A DNA stretch of 64,000 bases, taken from assembly GCA_016935985.1 (NCBI GenBank), contig JAFGPW010000005.1:186001-250000 (forward strand), given 5' to 3'. Shown here piece by piece: positions 16,137 to 25,099 of the stretch (positions within the stretch are counted from its first letter, which is position 1; each line of letters starts with the position of its first letter). A model generated the notes under the pieces. That model had not been told where the DNA came from, made no database searches, and saw nothing but the letters and a program-made list of their open reading frames with translations. Made by a program: the position numbers and the translations under genes. The DNA comes from Candidatus Woesearchaeota archaeon. Its GTDB lineage: Archaea; Nanobdellota; Nanobdellia; Woesearchaeales; JAFGPW01.

Positions 16137-19034
16137 ATGAGAACCGCATACAGAAAAGCGCTTGCCCTCTGTATCAATGCTATCTTCTTCCTCACGGCAG
16201 TCGCGTACGCGATGCCGGTCGAGATCGTGGCAGACAAGGTCTGGCTGCTCGATGAGGGCGACCCGACGCGCGTCTATGACTACACGCCGACCTTCTACGT
16301 CGGGACATATGTCGAGGCGGGTGTCAGCTATGACACCAAGAGCATCATCGACTTCAAGAGCCTTCCTGACCTTCCCTCGGTCGAGCAGGCCTATCTCGAG
16401 ATCTCCCTCTATCCCTACGCCGAGGACGTCGGCTTCAATGCGAGCATCAACACCTCCCTCCCCCTCAAGGTCAAGGACCTCGCCGATGTGGCTGAGAATC
16501 CCGCCTATATCGGCGGGTATGTCATCTCCAACCAGTACGAGTACACCGCCTACAGCGTCGACATCGGCCGCTACCGCATCGACGTCACCGGAATGGTGAA
16601 CGACTGGCTCGCGACCCCTTCTTCAGAGAAGGCGGTGCTCCTCGAGGGAGATACCGCTCTTGCGGGGACGGTGAAGGAGTACGACAACACCCTCGAACGG
16701 CCGAAGCTCATCCTCATCACCGATCCCGTGGACATACTCGACCTCGACCCCGATGGGGACGGCCTCACCATCGATGAGGAGATCCAGTTCAAGATCGATC
16801 CCTATCGGGCTGACTCCGATGCAGACGGTATGACCGACGTCGACGAGATCGCCATATACAAGACCGATCCGACGAACAGCGACTCCGACGGCGACACGCT
16901 CCCCGACGGCTTCGAGATAAAGAACCTCATGGATCCGAGGCTCGTCGATTCGAACGGCAACGGCATACACGACGGCCTCGAGGTCCAGATGGGCGACAAC
17001 CCGAGGAATGCCCTCAACCTCGATGGCGACGACGTCATCGGCGCGAACGACATCTGCCCGGTGGAAGGCCCCTACGGGCCCGAGCTCTCCGATGAGGGTG
17101 TCGGGTGCGAGATGCGCCGCATATCGCGCAACGGCTGCTGCTGCGCAGACCTCGATGGCGACGGAAGGTACTACTCGGCGAACGACCCGAGCGGCTGTGC
17201 GCCCCTCGACGTCTGCCCCTATGAAGGGCTCGCCGTGCCCGCAGCCGCGCCGAACGCGAACCAGTATACCATGTGTACCTCGGTCGGTAAGGACGGCTGC
17301 TGCCAGCCTGACGCCGACGCCGATGGCGTCCCGGACAAGAACGATAACTGTCCGCAGACGCCGGCAGGCGAGAAGGTGAACGCCCGCGGATGCCTCTATG
17401 AGGAGGACGACACCGACGGCGATGGGATGCGGGACAACGTCGATCCCTGCCCTTCCAACCCGAACAACGACTGCGGATGCAACCACTGCGGCGTCAACGT
17501 CTTCGGCTTCACGCTCTTCTGCGAAGCCGACGAGTGCCATGCGCTCAGGGACGGGCCGAACTACGGCTGCTTCTACAGCCCGGCGAGCCCGGACAAGTGC
17601 GTCTCGTGCGTCCGGCCGCGATGCTCCGCGTACGACACCCGGGCGGAATGCGCGGCAGACCCCTGTGGCGCCAGCAAGTGCGAATGGGTGGATGATGCCT
17701 GCCGCAGGGACTGCGAGGGCGACTGGGTCATCGCCTGGGGCCCGTGCACCGAACAAGGTGTCCAGTACGGAACCCGCACCTCGAGCAATCCGGCCTGCGC
17801 GGCGCAAGAGACGTTCGCCCCTCTCGAGCGGCCCTGCACGCGGTCCCATGTCGCGATCGACTTCGACGGCGACCTCAAGACCAACCGGGGCGACGAGCCG
17901 CTTGTCGCTATCGGCCACCAGTTCTTCGATTTCGCGGTCGACGGGCAGTCGGTCGGCGGGTTCGCCGACGACGAGTACGCCGAGTACGACGGCTCGAAGT
18001 ACTTCGACTGGCAGGCGGGGACCGTCTCGCTCTGGGTCTACTTTGACCGTTTCACCCAGGAGGACGCGGTCTTCTTCCATACCCCTGACTCGAAGTACGT
18101 CGTCTACTACGACTACTGCCACGGCTGCGTGAATGTCGGCAACAAGCGGATGAAGGGCCGTGCCGGCGGCACCGAGGCGGTGCTCGTCTTCGACCAGGGC
18201 GACACCAGCCCCGATTACCCGAACTCCTGGCAGGGCTCCGGTTGGCATCATGTGGTGATGACCTGGGACGGCGCCCCCTCTGGTCTCGTATCACTCTATG
18301 TGGACGGCACGCTCGCGGACGCGAAGCTCTACTCGTACGGCGCGGTGAACACCAGGTTCAGGATCGGCAACAACTACGGCCTCTGGATGGGCTGGCATGA
18401 AGGAAAGCTCGACCAGTTCAAGCTCTACAACCACCCGCTCGAGGCAGAGGACGTGCGCCTGCTCTACGAGAAGGAGAAGGCGCTGATCCAGCTGCCGCCG
18501 GCATGCGCCGATATCTATGAGCCGGTCTGCGGCAAGGACGGCACGACCTACTCGAACGTGTGCTATGCCGCGCAGGCAGGCATCGCAGTCGCCTATGAGG
18601 GTAGGTGCGTGGACTGCGTCGAGTACGACAACGGCAACTCCCCTGAGATATCCAGCACCATCTTCGGATATTACCGGCAGACAGGTTCGGTTCTGGAGAC
18701 GGTGGATGAATGCGTCGACGGGAAGCGCCTGCATGAGTACTTCTGCAACCAGGAAGGGTTTGTGGATGACGTTCTCGTCACCTGCGGCACTTCCTGCGTC
18801 GATGGGGTGTGCATAGCTTCCGGCGGCTGTTTCGACTCTGACGGCGGCCAGAACTACGGGCAGTTCGGTTGGGTCAACGCGACCGTCACCGGCAGCTCCT
18901 GGGATGCCTACTTCGACGATTGCTTGGACAGGACACACCTCATCGAGTACTATTGTCAAGGCAACGCTGTCGGGATGGCCAATCACACATGCACCGACGA
19001 GTGCAGTGGTGGGGCATGCGTCGTGGGCCGTTAG
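16137..19034 (+). CDS. large secreted protein with DNRLRE, TSP3, LamG and Kazal domains
   Basis: 965 residues. A signal peptide (about 1-25, ending AYAMP) is followed by a DNRLRE-type domain (about 28-195), a string of thrombospondin type 3 calcium loops (about 203-300, DPDGDGLT, DSDADGMTD, DSDGDTLPD), a cysteine-rich region with further calcium loops to about 560, a LamG/concanavalin-like domain (about 580-780), a Kazal-type protease-inhibitor domain at 790-824 (C790 to C824, PVCGKDGTTYSN), and a Cys-rich C-terminus. No membrane anchor or sorting signal is visible at the end, so it is either released or bound to the pilin-like partner upstream. A protease-inhibiting or adhesive role is inferred. 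Confidence 0.85.
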   Translation: MRTAYRKALALCINAIFFLTAVAYAMPVEIVADKVWLLDEGDPTRVYDYTPTFYVGTYVEAGVSYDTKSIIDFKSLPDLPSVEQAYLEISLYPYAEDVGFNASINTSLPLKVKDLADVAENPAYIGGYVISNQYEYTAYSVDIGRYRIDVTGMVNDWLATPSSEKAVLLEGDTALAGTVKEYDNTLERPKLILITDPVDILDLDPDGDGLTIDEEIQFKIDPYRADSDADGMTDVDEIAIYKTDPTNSDSDGDTLPDGFEIKNLMDPRLVDSNGNGIHDGLEVQMGDNPRNALNLDGDDVIGANDICPVEGPYGPELSDEGVGCEMRRISRNGCCCADLDGDGRYYSANDPSGCAPLDVCPYEGLAVPAAAPNANQYTMCTSVGKDGCCQPDADADGVPDKNDNCPQTPAGEKVNARGCLYEEDDTDGDGMRDNVDPCPSNPNNDCGCNHCGVNVFGFTLFCEADECHALRDGPNYGCFYSPASPDKCVSCVRPRCSAYDTRAECAADPCGASKCEWVDDACRRDCEGDWVIAWGPCTEQGVQYGTRTSSNPACAAQETFAPLERPCTRSHVAIDFDGDLKTNRGDEPLVAIGHQFFDFAVDGQSVGGFADDEYAEYDGSKYFDWQAGTVSLWVYFDRFTQEDAVFFHTPDSKYVVYYDYCHGCVNVGNKRMKGRAGGTEAVLVFDQGDTSPDYPNSWQGSGWHHVVMTWDGAPSGLVSLYVDGTLADAKLYSYGAVNTRFRIGNNYGLWMGWHEGKLDQFKLYNHPLEAEDVRLLYEKEKALIQLPPACADIYEPVCGKDGTTYSNVCYAAQAGIAVAYEGRCVDCVEYDNGNSPEISSTIFGYYRQTGSVLETVDECVDGKRLHEYFCNQEGFVDDVLVTCGTSCVDGVCIASGGCFDSDGGQNYGQFGWVNATVTGSSWDAYFDDCLDRTHLIEYYCQGNAVGMANHTCTDECSGGACVVGR

Positions 19035-19049
19035 GCAGATAACCCATCC

Positions 19050-19077
19050 CTTTTTTTCTATTCTCTTTTGCTTTTCC
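19050..19077 (+). terminator. T-rich terminator after the large secreted protein
   Basis: T7 followed by mixed T/C blocks within 45 bases of the stop codon, the archaeal T-tract pattern. Confidence 0.5.
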
Positions 19078-19143
19078 CTCCAAGAAAGTGTTGTATTTTC
19101 TCAATTATTTTCTATATAGAAATCAATTATCCCTACCCAAACC

Positions 19144-19151
19144 TATTTAAA
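19144..19151 (+). promoter_or_regulatory. TATA box for ribosomal protein S2
   Basis: TATTTAAA; predicted start near 19174 and a leader of almost 100 bases, unusual in this window. The leader holds a duplicated element (see next feature). Confidence 0.6.
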
Positions 19152-19177
19152 CGTCCCGGCAGTTCCTCGCTCCCATT

Positions 19178-19264
19178 ACCAACGCTGACGATCGGCAGCA
19201 GGCGCCTGAGGTGATAAAAACGGCGCACCAACGCTCTCGTTCTCAGCTACGGACGCAAGGTGAT
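19178..19264 (+). repeat. duplicated leader element before the S2 gene
   Basis: ACCAACGCT-N22-AGGTGAT occurs twice, at 19178-19215 and 19227-19264, exactly 49 bases apart. Each copy ends in a ribosome-binding-type AGGTGAT; only the second is placed correctly for the ATG at 19271. The first is followed by an in-frame GTG at 19211 that would add 20 residues. Confidence 0.6.
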
Positions 19265-19270
19265 TCAAGC

Positions 19271-19873
19271 ATGACCGCAGAAGAGCAGTTCCTGGTCCCG
19301 AGCAAGCAGTACCTGAAAGCAGGCATCCACATCGGCACAAAGTTCAAGACAAAATACATGGAGCAGTTCATCTACAAGACGAGGCCTGACGGGCTCTCGG
19401 TGCTCAACCTCCAGAAGATCGACGAGCGCCTCAAGATCGCAGGACAGTTCCTCTCCCAGTATAAGCCTGAGGAGATCCTCATCGTCTCGCGCAGGGAGAA
19501 CGGCTGGCGCGCTGCGAAGCTCTTCGGCGGCGAGACCGGCATCACGGTCTTCGCCGGCCGCTATCCGCCAGGGATCCTCACCAACCCCCAGCTCGAGGGC
19601 TACACCGAGCCCAAACTCATCCTGGCCACCGACTCCTGGCCTGACCGGAACGCGATCACCGACGCGATCAAGGTCGGCATCCCGGTCATCGCGCTCTGCG
19701 ACACCAACAACCAGTCGAACAACATCGACTTCGTGGTGCCGTGCAACAACAAGGGCAAGAAGTCATTGGGCCTAGTGTTCTACATCCTCGCGCGCGAGTA
19801 CCTGCGGAACACCGGCAGGATCAAGCCCGACGAGGAGCTCAAGATTCCGATCGACGAGTTCGTCGGAGAATAG
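19271..19873 (+). CDS. rpsB: 30S ribosomal protein S2
   Basis: 200 residues, the archaeal/eukaryotic (S0/SA-like) form: FLVPSKQYLKAGIHIGTKF at the N-terminus, HIGT, and IPVIALCDTNN near residue 150. It is a structural protein of the small subunit. ATG at 19271 follows AGGTGAT at six bases. The gene is not in the L13-S9-RpoN-RpoK-S2 operon common in other archaea; it stands alone, convergent with RadB nine bases away. Confidence 0.95.
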   Translation: MTAEEQFLVPSKQYLKAGIHIGTKFKTKYMEQFIYKTRPDGLSVLNLQKIDERLKIAGQFLSQYKPEEILIVSRRENGWRAAKLFGGETGITVFAGRYPPGILTNPQLEGYTEPKLILATDSWPDRNAITDAIKVGIPVIALCDTNNQSNNIDFVVPCNNKGKKSLGLVFYILAREYLRNTGRIKPDEELKIPIDEFVGE

Positions 19874-19882
19874 GCCCGGGCG

Positions 19883-20608
19883 TCAGCCCCTTTCTCTCTT
19901 CTCAGGAGGAGGCAGCTCCTCCAATCCCTTCTCCCTGATCTCGAAGACGACGGTCCGGTCCTCAGGGAGCGAGCGGTGCTTGCGCAGCACCGCCTTCCGT
20001 CTCCCGCTGTGCAGCTTCTGCAGCTCGATCAGGCACTTGCTGCCGTAGCGCAGGATGTCGCCTCCCACCATCGTGACGCCGTTCTCGCGGGAGAAATCCG
20101 CGTACACCTGGTTCGTGAGCAGCACCGGGATGCCCTTCTCGCGGGCGATGATGGTGAGCTTGGAGAGCTGCCTGCCGAGCTCGCGGTTGAGCTCGTACGC
20201 CTCCTGGTCCTTACCCAGCTCCAGCCGGTAGAGCATGGCAATCGAATCGACGACGATTAGCCCCACCTTCTCGTTCACGACCTCCAGCAGCCGCCCGAAC
20301 GCCGCCTTCTGCTCGGCGAATGTGTTGGGCTTGAGGAAGACGATCGACTGGATGATGCTCTCATAGTCCGGCGTGAGCTGTATCATGCGCGCCACCGAGA
20401 AGCTCGCCTCGGTGTCGATATAGATCACCTTCCTGCCGCTCTTGACCTGCTCTATCGCGGCGATGATGCACAGGTTCGTCTTGCCGCTGCCCGCAGGCCC
20501 GAAGATCGTCGTGATGACGTCCTGCTCGTACCCGCCGGCGAGCAGCCGGTCGATCACCGCAGACCCGCTCGGCGTCCGCGGCGGCCCCTTCGCGCTTCCC
20601 TGCCCCAT
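19883..20608 (-). CDS. radB: DNA repair and recombination protein RadB
   Basis: 241 residues: a RecA-type ATPase core without the N-terminal HhH domain of RadA. Walker A is GPAGSGKT (about 37-44) and Walker B LIVVDSI. RadB is an accessory recombinase paralogue in archaea. The ATG at 20608 is 26 bases from the centre of the TATA box, so the message is leaderless. Its C-terminus is short and basic-acidic. Confidence 0.9.
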   Translation of the reverse strand: MGQGSAKGPPRTPSGSAVIDRLLAGGYEQDVITTIFGPAGSGKTNLCIIAAIEQVKSGRKVIYIDTEASFSVARMIQLTPDYESIIQSIVFLKPNTFAEQKAAFGRLLEVVNEKVGLIVVDSIAMLYRLELGKDQEAYELNRELGRQLSKLTIIAREKGIPVLLTNQVYADFSRENGVTMVGGDILRYGSKCLIELQKLHSGRRKAVLRKHRSLPEDRTVVFEIREKGLEELPPPEKRERG

Positions 20609-20630
20609 GGGCCCAGGGATGGCCGACGGC

Positions 20631-20638
20631 TATTTATG
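20631..20638 (-). promoter_or_regulatory. TATA box for radB
   Basis: On the minus strand CATAAATA, centred 26 bases before the ATG at 20608. It is back to back with the promoter of the glycerate kinase gene. Confidence 0.65.
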
Positions 20639-20656
20639 TCTTTCCCCGACGCAACA

Positions 20657-20665
20657 GTTAAATAG
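20657..20665 (+). promoter_or_regulatory. TATA box for the glycerate kinase gene
   Basis: GTTAAATAG centred 26 bases before the ATG at 20687, giving a leaderless transcript. Confidence 0.6.
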
Positions 20666-20686
20666 AATGCAGGCGACGGCTGGTGC

Positions 20687-22030
20687 ATGATCATCCAGAA
20701 CCGCGATGAGCTCGCGACCACAGAGCTCAGGGGGGAGGTGCTCGACATCCTGGAGGTGGGCATCGACCGGGTGCTCCCGCGCCGCATCATGCGCGAGGCG
20801 GTGCGGGTCGAGGACGGCGCGCTCGTGGTCAACGGCGAGCGCTTCCCCTTCGCTGGTAGGGTATTCGTCATCGGCGGCGGCAAGGCGTCAGGGGCGATGG
20901 CAGAGGAGCTCGAGCGCATCCTGGGGCCGGACCGGATCGTCGCAGGCGTCGTCTCCTGCAAGGACGATGCCTACCAGACAGCGCGCATCCGGGTCATCGC
21001 CGCTGGCCATCCTGAGCCTGACAGACGGGGTGTCGAGGCGGTGCGGCGGATGCTGGCCCTGAAGGCCGAGCACGGCATCGGCGCCGACGACCTCGTGATC
21101 TGCCTGATATCCGGCGGCGGCTCGGCGCTCATGCCGGCGCCGGCGGAGGAATTGACCCTCACCGACCTCCAGCAGATGACGCGGCTGCTGCTGTCGAGCG
21201 GCGCCACCATCCACGAGATGAACGTGGTGCGCAAGCACCTGTCTAACATAAAAGGTGGGGGGCTTGCCGAGAACTTCTCGCCGGCGCGGGTGGTCTCGCT
21301 CATCATCTCAGACGTGGTGGGCAACGACATCGATGTCATCGCCTCCGGCATCACGGCCCCTGACGCCTCGACCTATGCCGACGCCTTCGGCATCCTCGAG
21401 AAGCACGGCATCCGCGAGCAGTCGCCTGCGAAGGTCATCGCCCACCTGCAGCTCGGACAGGAAGGGGAGCTGCCCGAGACGCCGACGCGTCTTGACAATG
21501 CGCGCAACATCATCATCGGCGACAACATGCTCGCGCTCCGGGCGATGGACATGGCGGCGAGGGGGAAAGGGTTCTCTCCCCTCATCCTCACCGCAGAGCA
21601 GGCCGGCGATACGGCGACGGTCGCGCAGGAGCGAGCCCAGGAGATTATCGATGGCAAGCAGGGCAGCCATGACCTGCTCATCCTCGGTGGGGAGACCGCA
21701 CCCGCGCTTCCGCCGGTATCCGGTGTCGGCGGGCGCAACCAGCACTACTGCCTCGTGACCCTCGAGGCCCTGCGTGGGCGCGCTGCCGAATGGGTCTGCG
21801 CGAGCGTCGGGACCGACGGCTCGGACTATGTGGAGGACGTCGCCGGCGCGATCGTCGATGGTTCCCAGGCAGCGGAGGCAGACATGAAGGGCCTCGATAT
21901 CAAGAGCAGCCTGGAACACTATGATTCAGGAACCTTCCTCGCCTCGCTCGGCAGCTCGCTCGTCCGCACCGGTCCCACCGGCACCAACGTCTGCGATATC
22001 GTGGTCTACGCCCTCTCCAGACCGTGCTGA
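20687..22030 (+). CDS. glycerate 2-kinase (MOFRL family)
   Basis: 447 residues, full length for the family. GGGKASGAMAEELE (N-terminal domain), SGGGSALMPAP, NVVRKHLSNIKGG and the C-terminal MOFRL motif GGETAP ... GVGGRNQ are present. The enzyme phosphorylates D-glycerate to 2-phosphoglycerate with ATP and feeds lower glycolysis. It is the only clear central-metabolism gene in the window and forms no obvious operon with its neighbours. Confidence 0.9.
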   Translation: MIIQNRDELATTELRGEVLDILEVGIDRVLPRRIMREAVRVEDGALVVNGERFPFAGRVFVIGGGKASGAMAEELERILGPDRIVAGVVSCKDDAYQTARIRVIAAGHPEPDRRGVEAVRRMLALKAEHGIGADDLVICLISGGGSALMPAPAEELTLTDLQQMTRLLLSSGATIHEMNVVRKHLSNIKGGGLAENFSPARVVSLIISDVVGNDIDVIASGITAPDASTYADAFGILEKHGIREQSPAKVIAHLQLGQEGELPETPTRLDNARNIIIGDNMLALRAMDMAARGKGFSPLILTAEQAGDTATVAQERAQEIIDGKQGSHDLLILGGETAPALPPVSGVGGRNQHYCLVTLEALRGRAAEWVCASVGTDGSDYVEDVAGAIVDGSQAAEADMKGLDIKSSLEHYDSGTFLASLGSSLVRTGPTGTNVCDIVVYALSRPC

Positions 22031-22056
22031 GGATTTAAAAAGGGTCCTGCCAAACA

Positions 22057-22064
22057 TATTTATA
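22057..22064 (+). promoter_or_regulatory. TATA box for the glycosylation block
   Basis: TATTTATA centred 26 bases before the ATG at 22087. Confidence 0.7.
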
Positions 22065-22086
22065 GCCAAAGGATAACCGGCCTCGC

Positions 22087-23616
22087 ATGGCGAAATCGCC
22101 GCAGGCACGCATACGGAAGGAGCATCTGCTCCTCGCGCTCATCTTCCTCCTCACGCTCGCGATACGGCTCTCCTTCGCCTTCCAGACGCCCTACCTCTCG
22201 ACCGATGAGTCCTACCTCGTGCTCAGGCAGGCGGACGGCGTCCGCGAGTCGCTCGTGCCCTCGTTCCAGGACCCCTTCTCCTACGGCGGCAGGAGCCTCG
22301 TCTACAAGCCCCTCTTCTCCTACCTCCTCGGCCTCCTCGGCCTGATCAGTGACTCGGTCCTCCTCCAGAAAGCGTTCGTGAACGTGCTCGCTTCGCTCCT
22401 CGTCTTCCCGGTCTACCTCATCGCGCGTGAGCTCACCAAGTCAGAGAACGCCGCGCTCTTCGCCGGCTTCATCGGCTCCTTCATCCCGCTCTACGTCGCG
22501 AGGACCACGAACGCGCTCTCGGTCTACGCGCTCCTCGCGCCCGTGCTCCTCACGCTCCTCTACCTCTACCTCCTGATCATGAAGGATGAGAAGGCCTCGA
22601 CATGGCCGGTAACCTGGTTCCTGCTGCTCTTCCTCGTCGCCGTCCTCTCGCACTCGTCAGCCGTCATCCTCGTCCTCGGGCTCCTCTTCTACATGGTGCT
22701 CGTCAGGACCGAACGGCTGACGCTCAAGGGATCGGAGGTTGAGCTGATCATCTTCTCGGCGTTCTTCTTCCTCTGGATCGAGTTCCTCATCTTCAAGAAG
22801 GCCTTCCTCTTCCACGGCCCGCTCGTCATCTGGCAGAACCTCCCTCCTGCGCTCCTCTCAGGGTTCTTCGCGCAGGTGGACGTGCTCGGCGCAGTCCTCG
22901 CGATCGGCGCGATCCCCTTCGTCGCAGGCATCTACATCATCTACAAGTACGTCTTCCGCCAGCGCAGGAAGGAGTTCCACCTGATGATCGGGGTCGTTCT
23001 CGCGATCGCGTTCCTGCTGTGGCTCCGGCTCATCGAGCTCGACGTCGGGCTCCTCTTCCTCGGCTGCATGCTCGCGGTGCTCTTCGCCGAGGCCTACCGG
23101 CTTGTGTTCGCCTATCTCGCGAAGACGAAGATCTCCCGCTACCGCCCCCTCATCATCACGCTCGTCCTCCTCATCTTCGTGCTCAACAGCGTCTTCCCGT
23201 CGATCTCGTTCGCCGCGCAGGAGCTCGCGCACGTGCCGGCTGACGAGGACATCGCGGCCTTCGCCTGGCTGCGCGAGAACACGCCCGAGAACGCGATCGT
23301 CCTGGTGCCGTATACGCAAGGGCACGCGCTCACCTACTTCGCCCGCCGCAAGAGCGTGGCCGACGGGAACTTCCTGCTCGTCGAGGACCCGGGAGCGATC
23401 CTCCACGACATCGACCTGCTCTACACCACGACTCTCGTGACGAAGGCGGTCGAGGTGGCGGACATGCGGGGCATCGACTACGTCCTGCTCTCCCAGGAGG
23501 CGATACGGACCTACAATACCACCGCGCTCCCCGCGGCGGATCCCGCCTGCTTCGTGCCGGTATACGAGCATGAGGACATCGTCTACGAGGCGCGGTGCTC
23601 GCTGGAGGAACGATGA
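22087..23616 (+). CDS. STT3/AglB-like GT-C membrane protein, degenerate WWDYG
   Basis: 509 residues with about eleven to thirteen membrane helices and a C-terminal extracytoplasmic domain. The first loop has TDESY, an acidic pair as expected for GT-C metal binding. The C-terminal domain begins FAWLRENTPENA and continues VPYTQGHALTYFA..KSVADG, aligning with the oligosaccharyltransferase region that normally contains WWDYG; here it is PYTQG (408-412). It is therefore a relative of the oligosaccharyltransferase rather than a canonical one. It may transfer another lipid-linked glycan or act with the adjacent paralogue, joined to it by ATGA. Confidence 0.75.
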   Translation: MAKSPQARIRKEHLLLALIFLLTLAIRLSFAFQTPYLSTDESYLVLRQADGVRESLVPSFQDPFSYGGRSLVYKPLFSYLLGLLGLISDSVLLQKAFVNVLASLLVFPVYLIARELTKSENAALFAGFIGSFIPLYVARTTNALSVYALLAPVLLTLLYLYLLIMKDEKASTWPVTWFLLLFLVAVLSHSSAVILVLGLLFYMVLVRTERLTLKGSEVELIIFSAFFFLWIEFLIFKKAFLFHGPLVIWQNLPPALLSGFFAQVDVLGAVLAIGAIPFVAGIYIIYKYVFRQRRKEFHLMIGVVLAIAFLLWLRLIELDVGLLFLGCMLAVLFAEAYRLVFAYLAKTKISRYRPLIITLVLLIFVLNSVFPSISFAAQELAHVPADEDIAAFAWLRENTPENAIVLVPYTQGHALTYFARRKSVADGNFLLVEDPGAILHDIDLLYTTTLVTKAVEVADMRGIDYVLLSQEAIRTYNTTALPAADPACFVPVYEHEDIVYEARCSLEER

Positions 23617-25082
23617 GCCTGATCCCTCCCGCCTATGCGAAACACCTGGACGAGCGCAGGGCGCTCGTGGGAATCATGGTCATCGCGGCGCTCGCGCTCC
23701 TCATCCCGACGGCGGTCCGCCTCGTCGCGTTCGACGGCATGCCGCCGGGCGGCACGTCCTACTACAGCATGCGGATGGCAGGCCATCTGCTCACCGCCGC
23801 CGACCCGTCGTGGGACCCGCTGAGCTACCAGGGGCGGCCGTACATCTACAACCCCTACCACTTCCTCCTCGCCGGCATCGCGCCGGTCGCGAACCCCGGC
23901 ATCATCTCGCTCATGCTCCCGCCGCTCCTCGGGATCGTCGCGGCCTTCCTCTTCCTCGTGCTCCTGCGCAGGCTCGGCATCGAGCTCGAGACCAGGTTCG
24001 TCGTCTCGCTCCTCCTCATCCTCTCCCCTCTCTTCATCTCGGTCTTCACCCAGTCGACCAGGATGCCGCTGCTGGTTGTCCTCATGCTCGGCGCAGCCTC
24101 CCTCTACCTCTCAGAGCGGCAGGCGTTGCGCTTCCTGGGGATCAGCCTCTTCGCCCTCATCCCGCTCTTCGGGCTCGTGCATACCATCGCGTTCCTCCTC
24201 CTGCTCATCGTCCACCATTTCGCCAACCGCGACCGGCTGCCCTGCTTCCTCTCCGCGCTCGCCATCGTCGTCGCCGGGGGTGCGCTCTACCAGTTCTCGC
24301 TCGTCTCCTATGTCGGCCTGTCCGGGCACTCGCCGTTCGCCGGCCAGAACCTGCTCAGCTCAATCGTCTCGGACCTCGGAAGCGAAGCGGGGTTCGGCGT
24401 CTTCAACATGCTGCTTGCGCTGATAGGGATCGTCATCATCTGGCGGAAGAAGAGGCAGTACAGACTCTTCTACATCCTCCTCCTCGCGCTCGTCGCCGTG
24501 GCGCTCCTGTTCGGACGCGAGGCGCACCTCTACCTGGCGTTCGTTTTCGCCTTCCTCGGCGGCGTCGCGTTCGTCACCCTCGCTGGGAGGAACTGGGAGG
24601 CGGGCCTGATCAGGAACCTGACGCTCGGCATCATCGTCTGTGGCGTGCTCTTCTCGCCGGTCTCCTACCTGAACCGCACGAGCACCATGCCCCCGACGCC
24701 GGAGATGGCCGACGCGCTCGCTTGGCTCGGCCGGAACGCGGAGCCTGATTCCGTCGTCCTCTCCCACTACTCGCGCGGCCATTGGGTCACCTACTTCGCC
24801 GGCCTTCCGGTGGTGATGGACAGCAATGTCGCCTACGCGCCGCAGGCCGCCGAGCGGTACGCAGACTCCGCCGGGATATTCAGCTCGCGATCGCTCGAGA
24901 CGACGCGTGCGCTCCTCGACAGGTGGTATGTCGACTACATCTTCATCGACCCTGAGATGAAGCACGGCCTTGTCTGGCGCAAGGACGACGAGGGCCTCCT
25001 CTTCCTCTTCCGGAACAACGAAACATTTAAAAATGTCTATGAGAACCATGATGTCCAGGTCTGGCAGATGCTCCGAGGATAA
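23613..25082 (+). CDS. second STT3-like GT-C membrane protein, degenerate WWDYG
   Basis: 489 residues, multispanning, with the same C-terminal plan as the upstream protein: LAWLGRNAEPDS then SHYSRGHWVTYFAGLPVVMDSN, so HYSRG near residue 385 replaces WWDYG. The first extracytoplasmic loop lacks the clear acidic pair of its partner. Translation starts in the ATGA overlap. Two diverged halves coded side by side could form a heterodimer, or one may be regulatory. Which glycan is transferred cannot be read from sequence. Confidence 0.72.
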   Translation: MSLIPPAYAKHLDERRALVGIMVIAALALLIPTAVRLVAFDGMPPGGTSYYSMRMAGHLLTAADPSWDPLSYQGRPYIYNPYHFLLAGIAPVANPGIISLMLPPLLGIVAAFLFLVLLRRLGIELETRFVVSLLLILSPLFISVFTQSTRMPLLVVLMLGAASLYLSERQALRFLGISLFALIPLFGLVHTIAFLLLLIVHHFANRDRLPCFLSALAIVVAGGALYQFSLVSYVGLSGHSPFAGQNLLSSIVSDLGSEAGFGVFNMLLALIGIVIIWRKKRQYRLFYILLLALVAVALLFGREAHLYLAFVFAFLGGVAFVTLAGRNWEAGLIRNLTLGIIVCGVLFSPVSYLNRTSTMPPTPEMADALAWLGRNAEPDSVVLSHYSRGHWVTYFAGLPVVMDSNVAYAPQAAERYADSAGIFSSRSLETTRALLDRWYVDYIFIDPEMKHGLVWRKDDEGLLFLFRNNETFKNVYENHDVQVWQMLRG

Positions 25083-25099
25083 CTGAGGATTGGTATCGC

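Noticed and set aside
16623-18251. A 542-codon minus-strand open frame
   Set aside because: It lies antisense to the TSP3/LamG/Kazal protein, whose domains are unmistakable.
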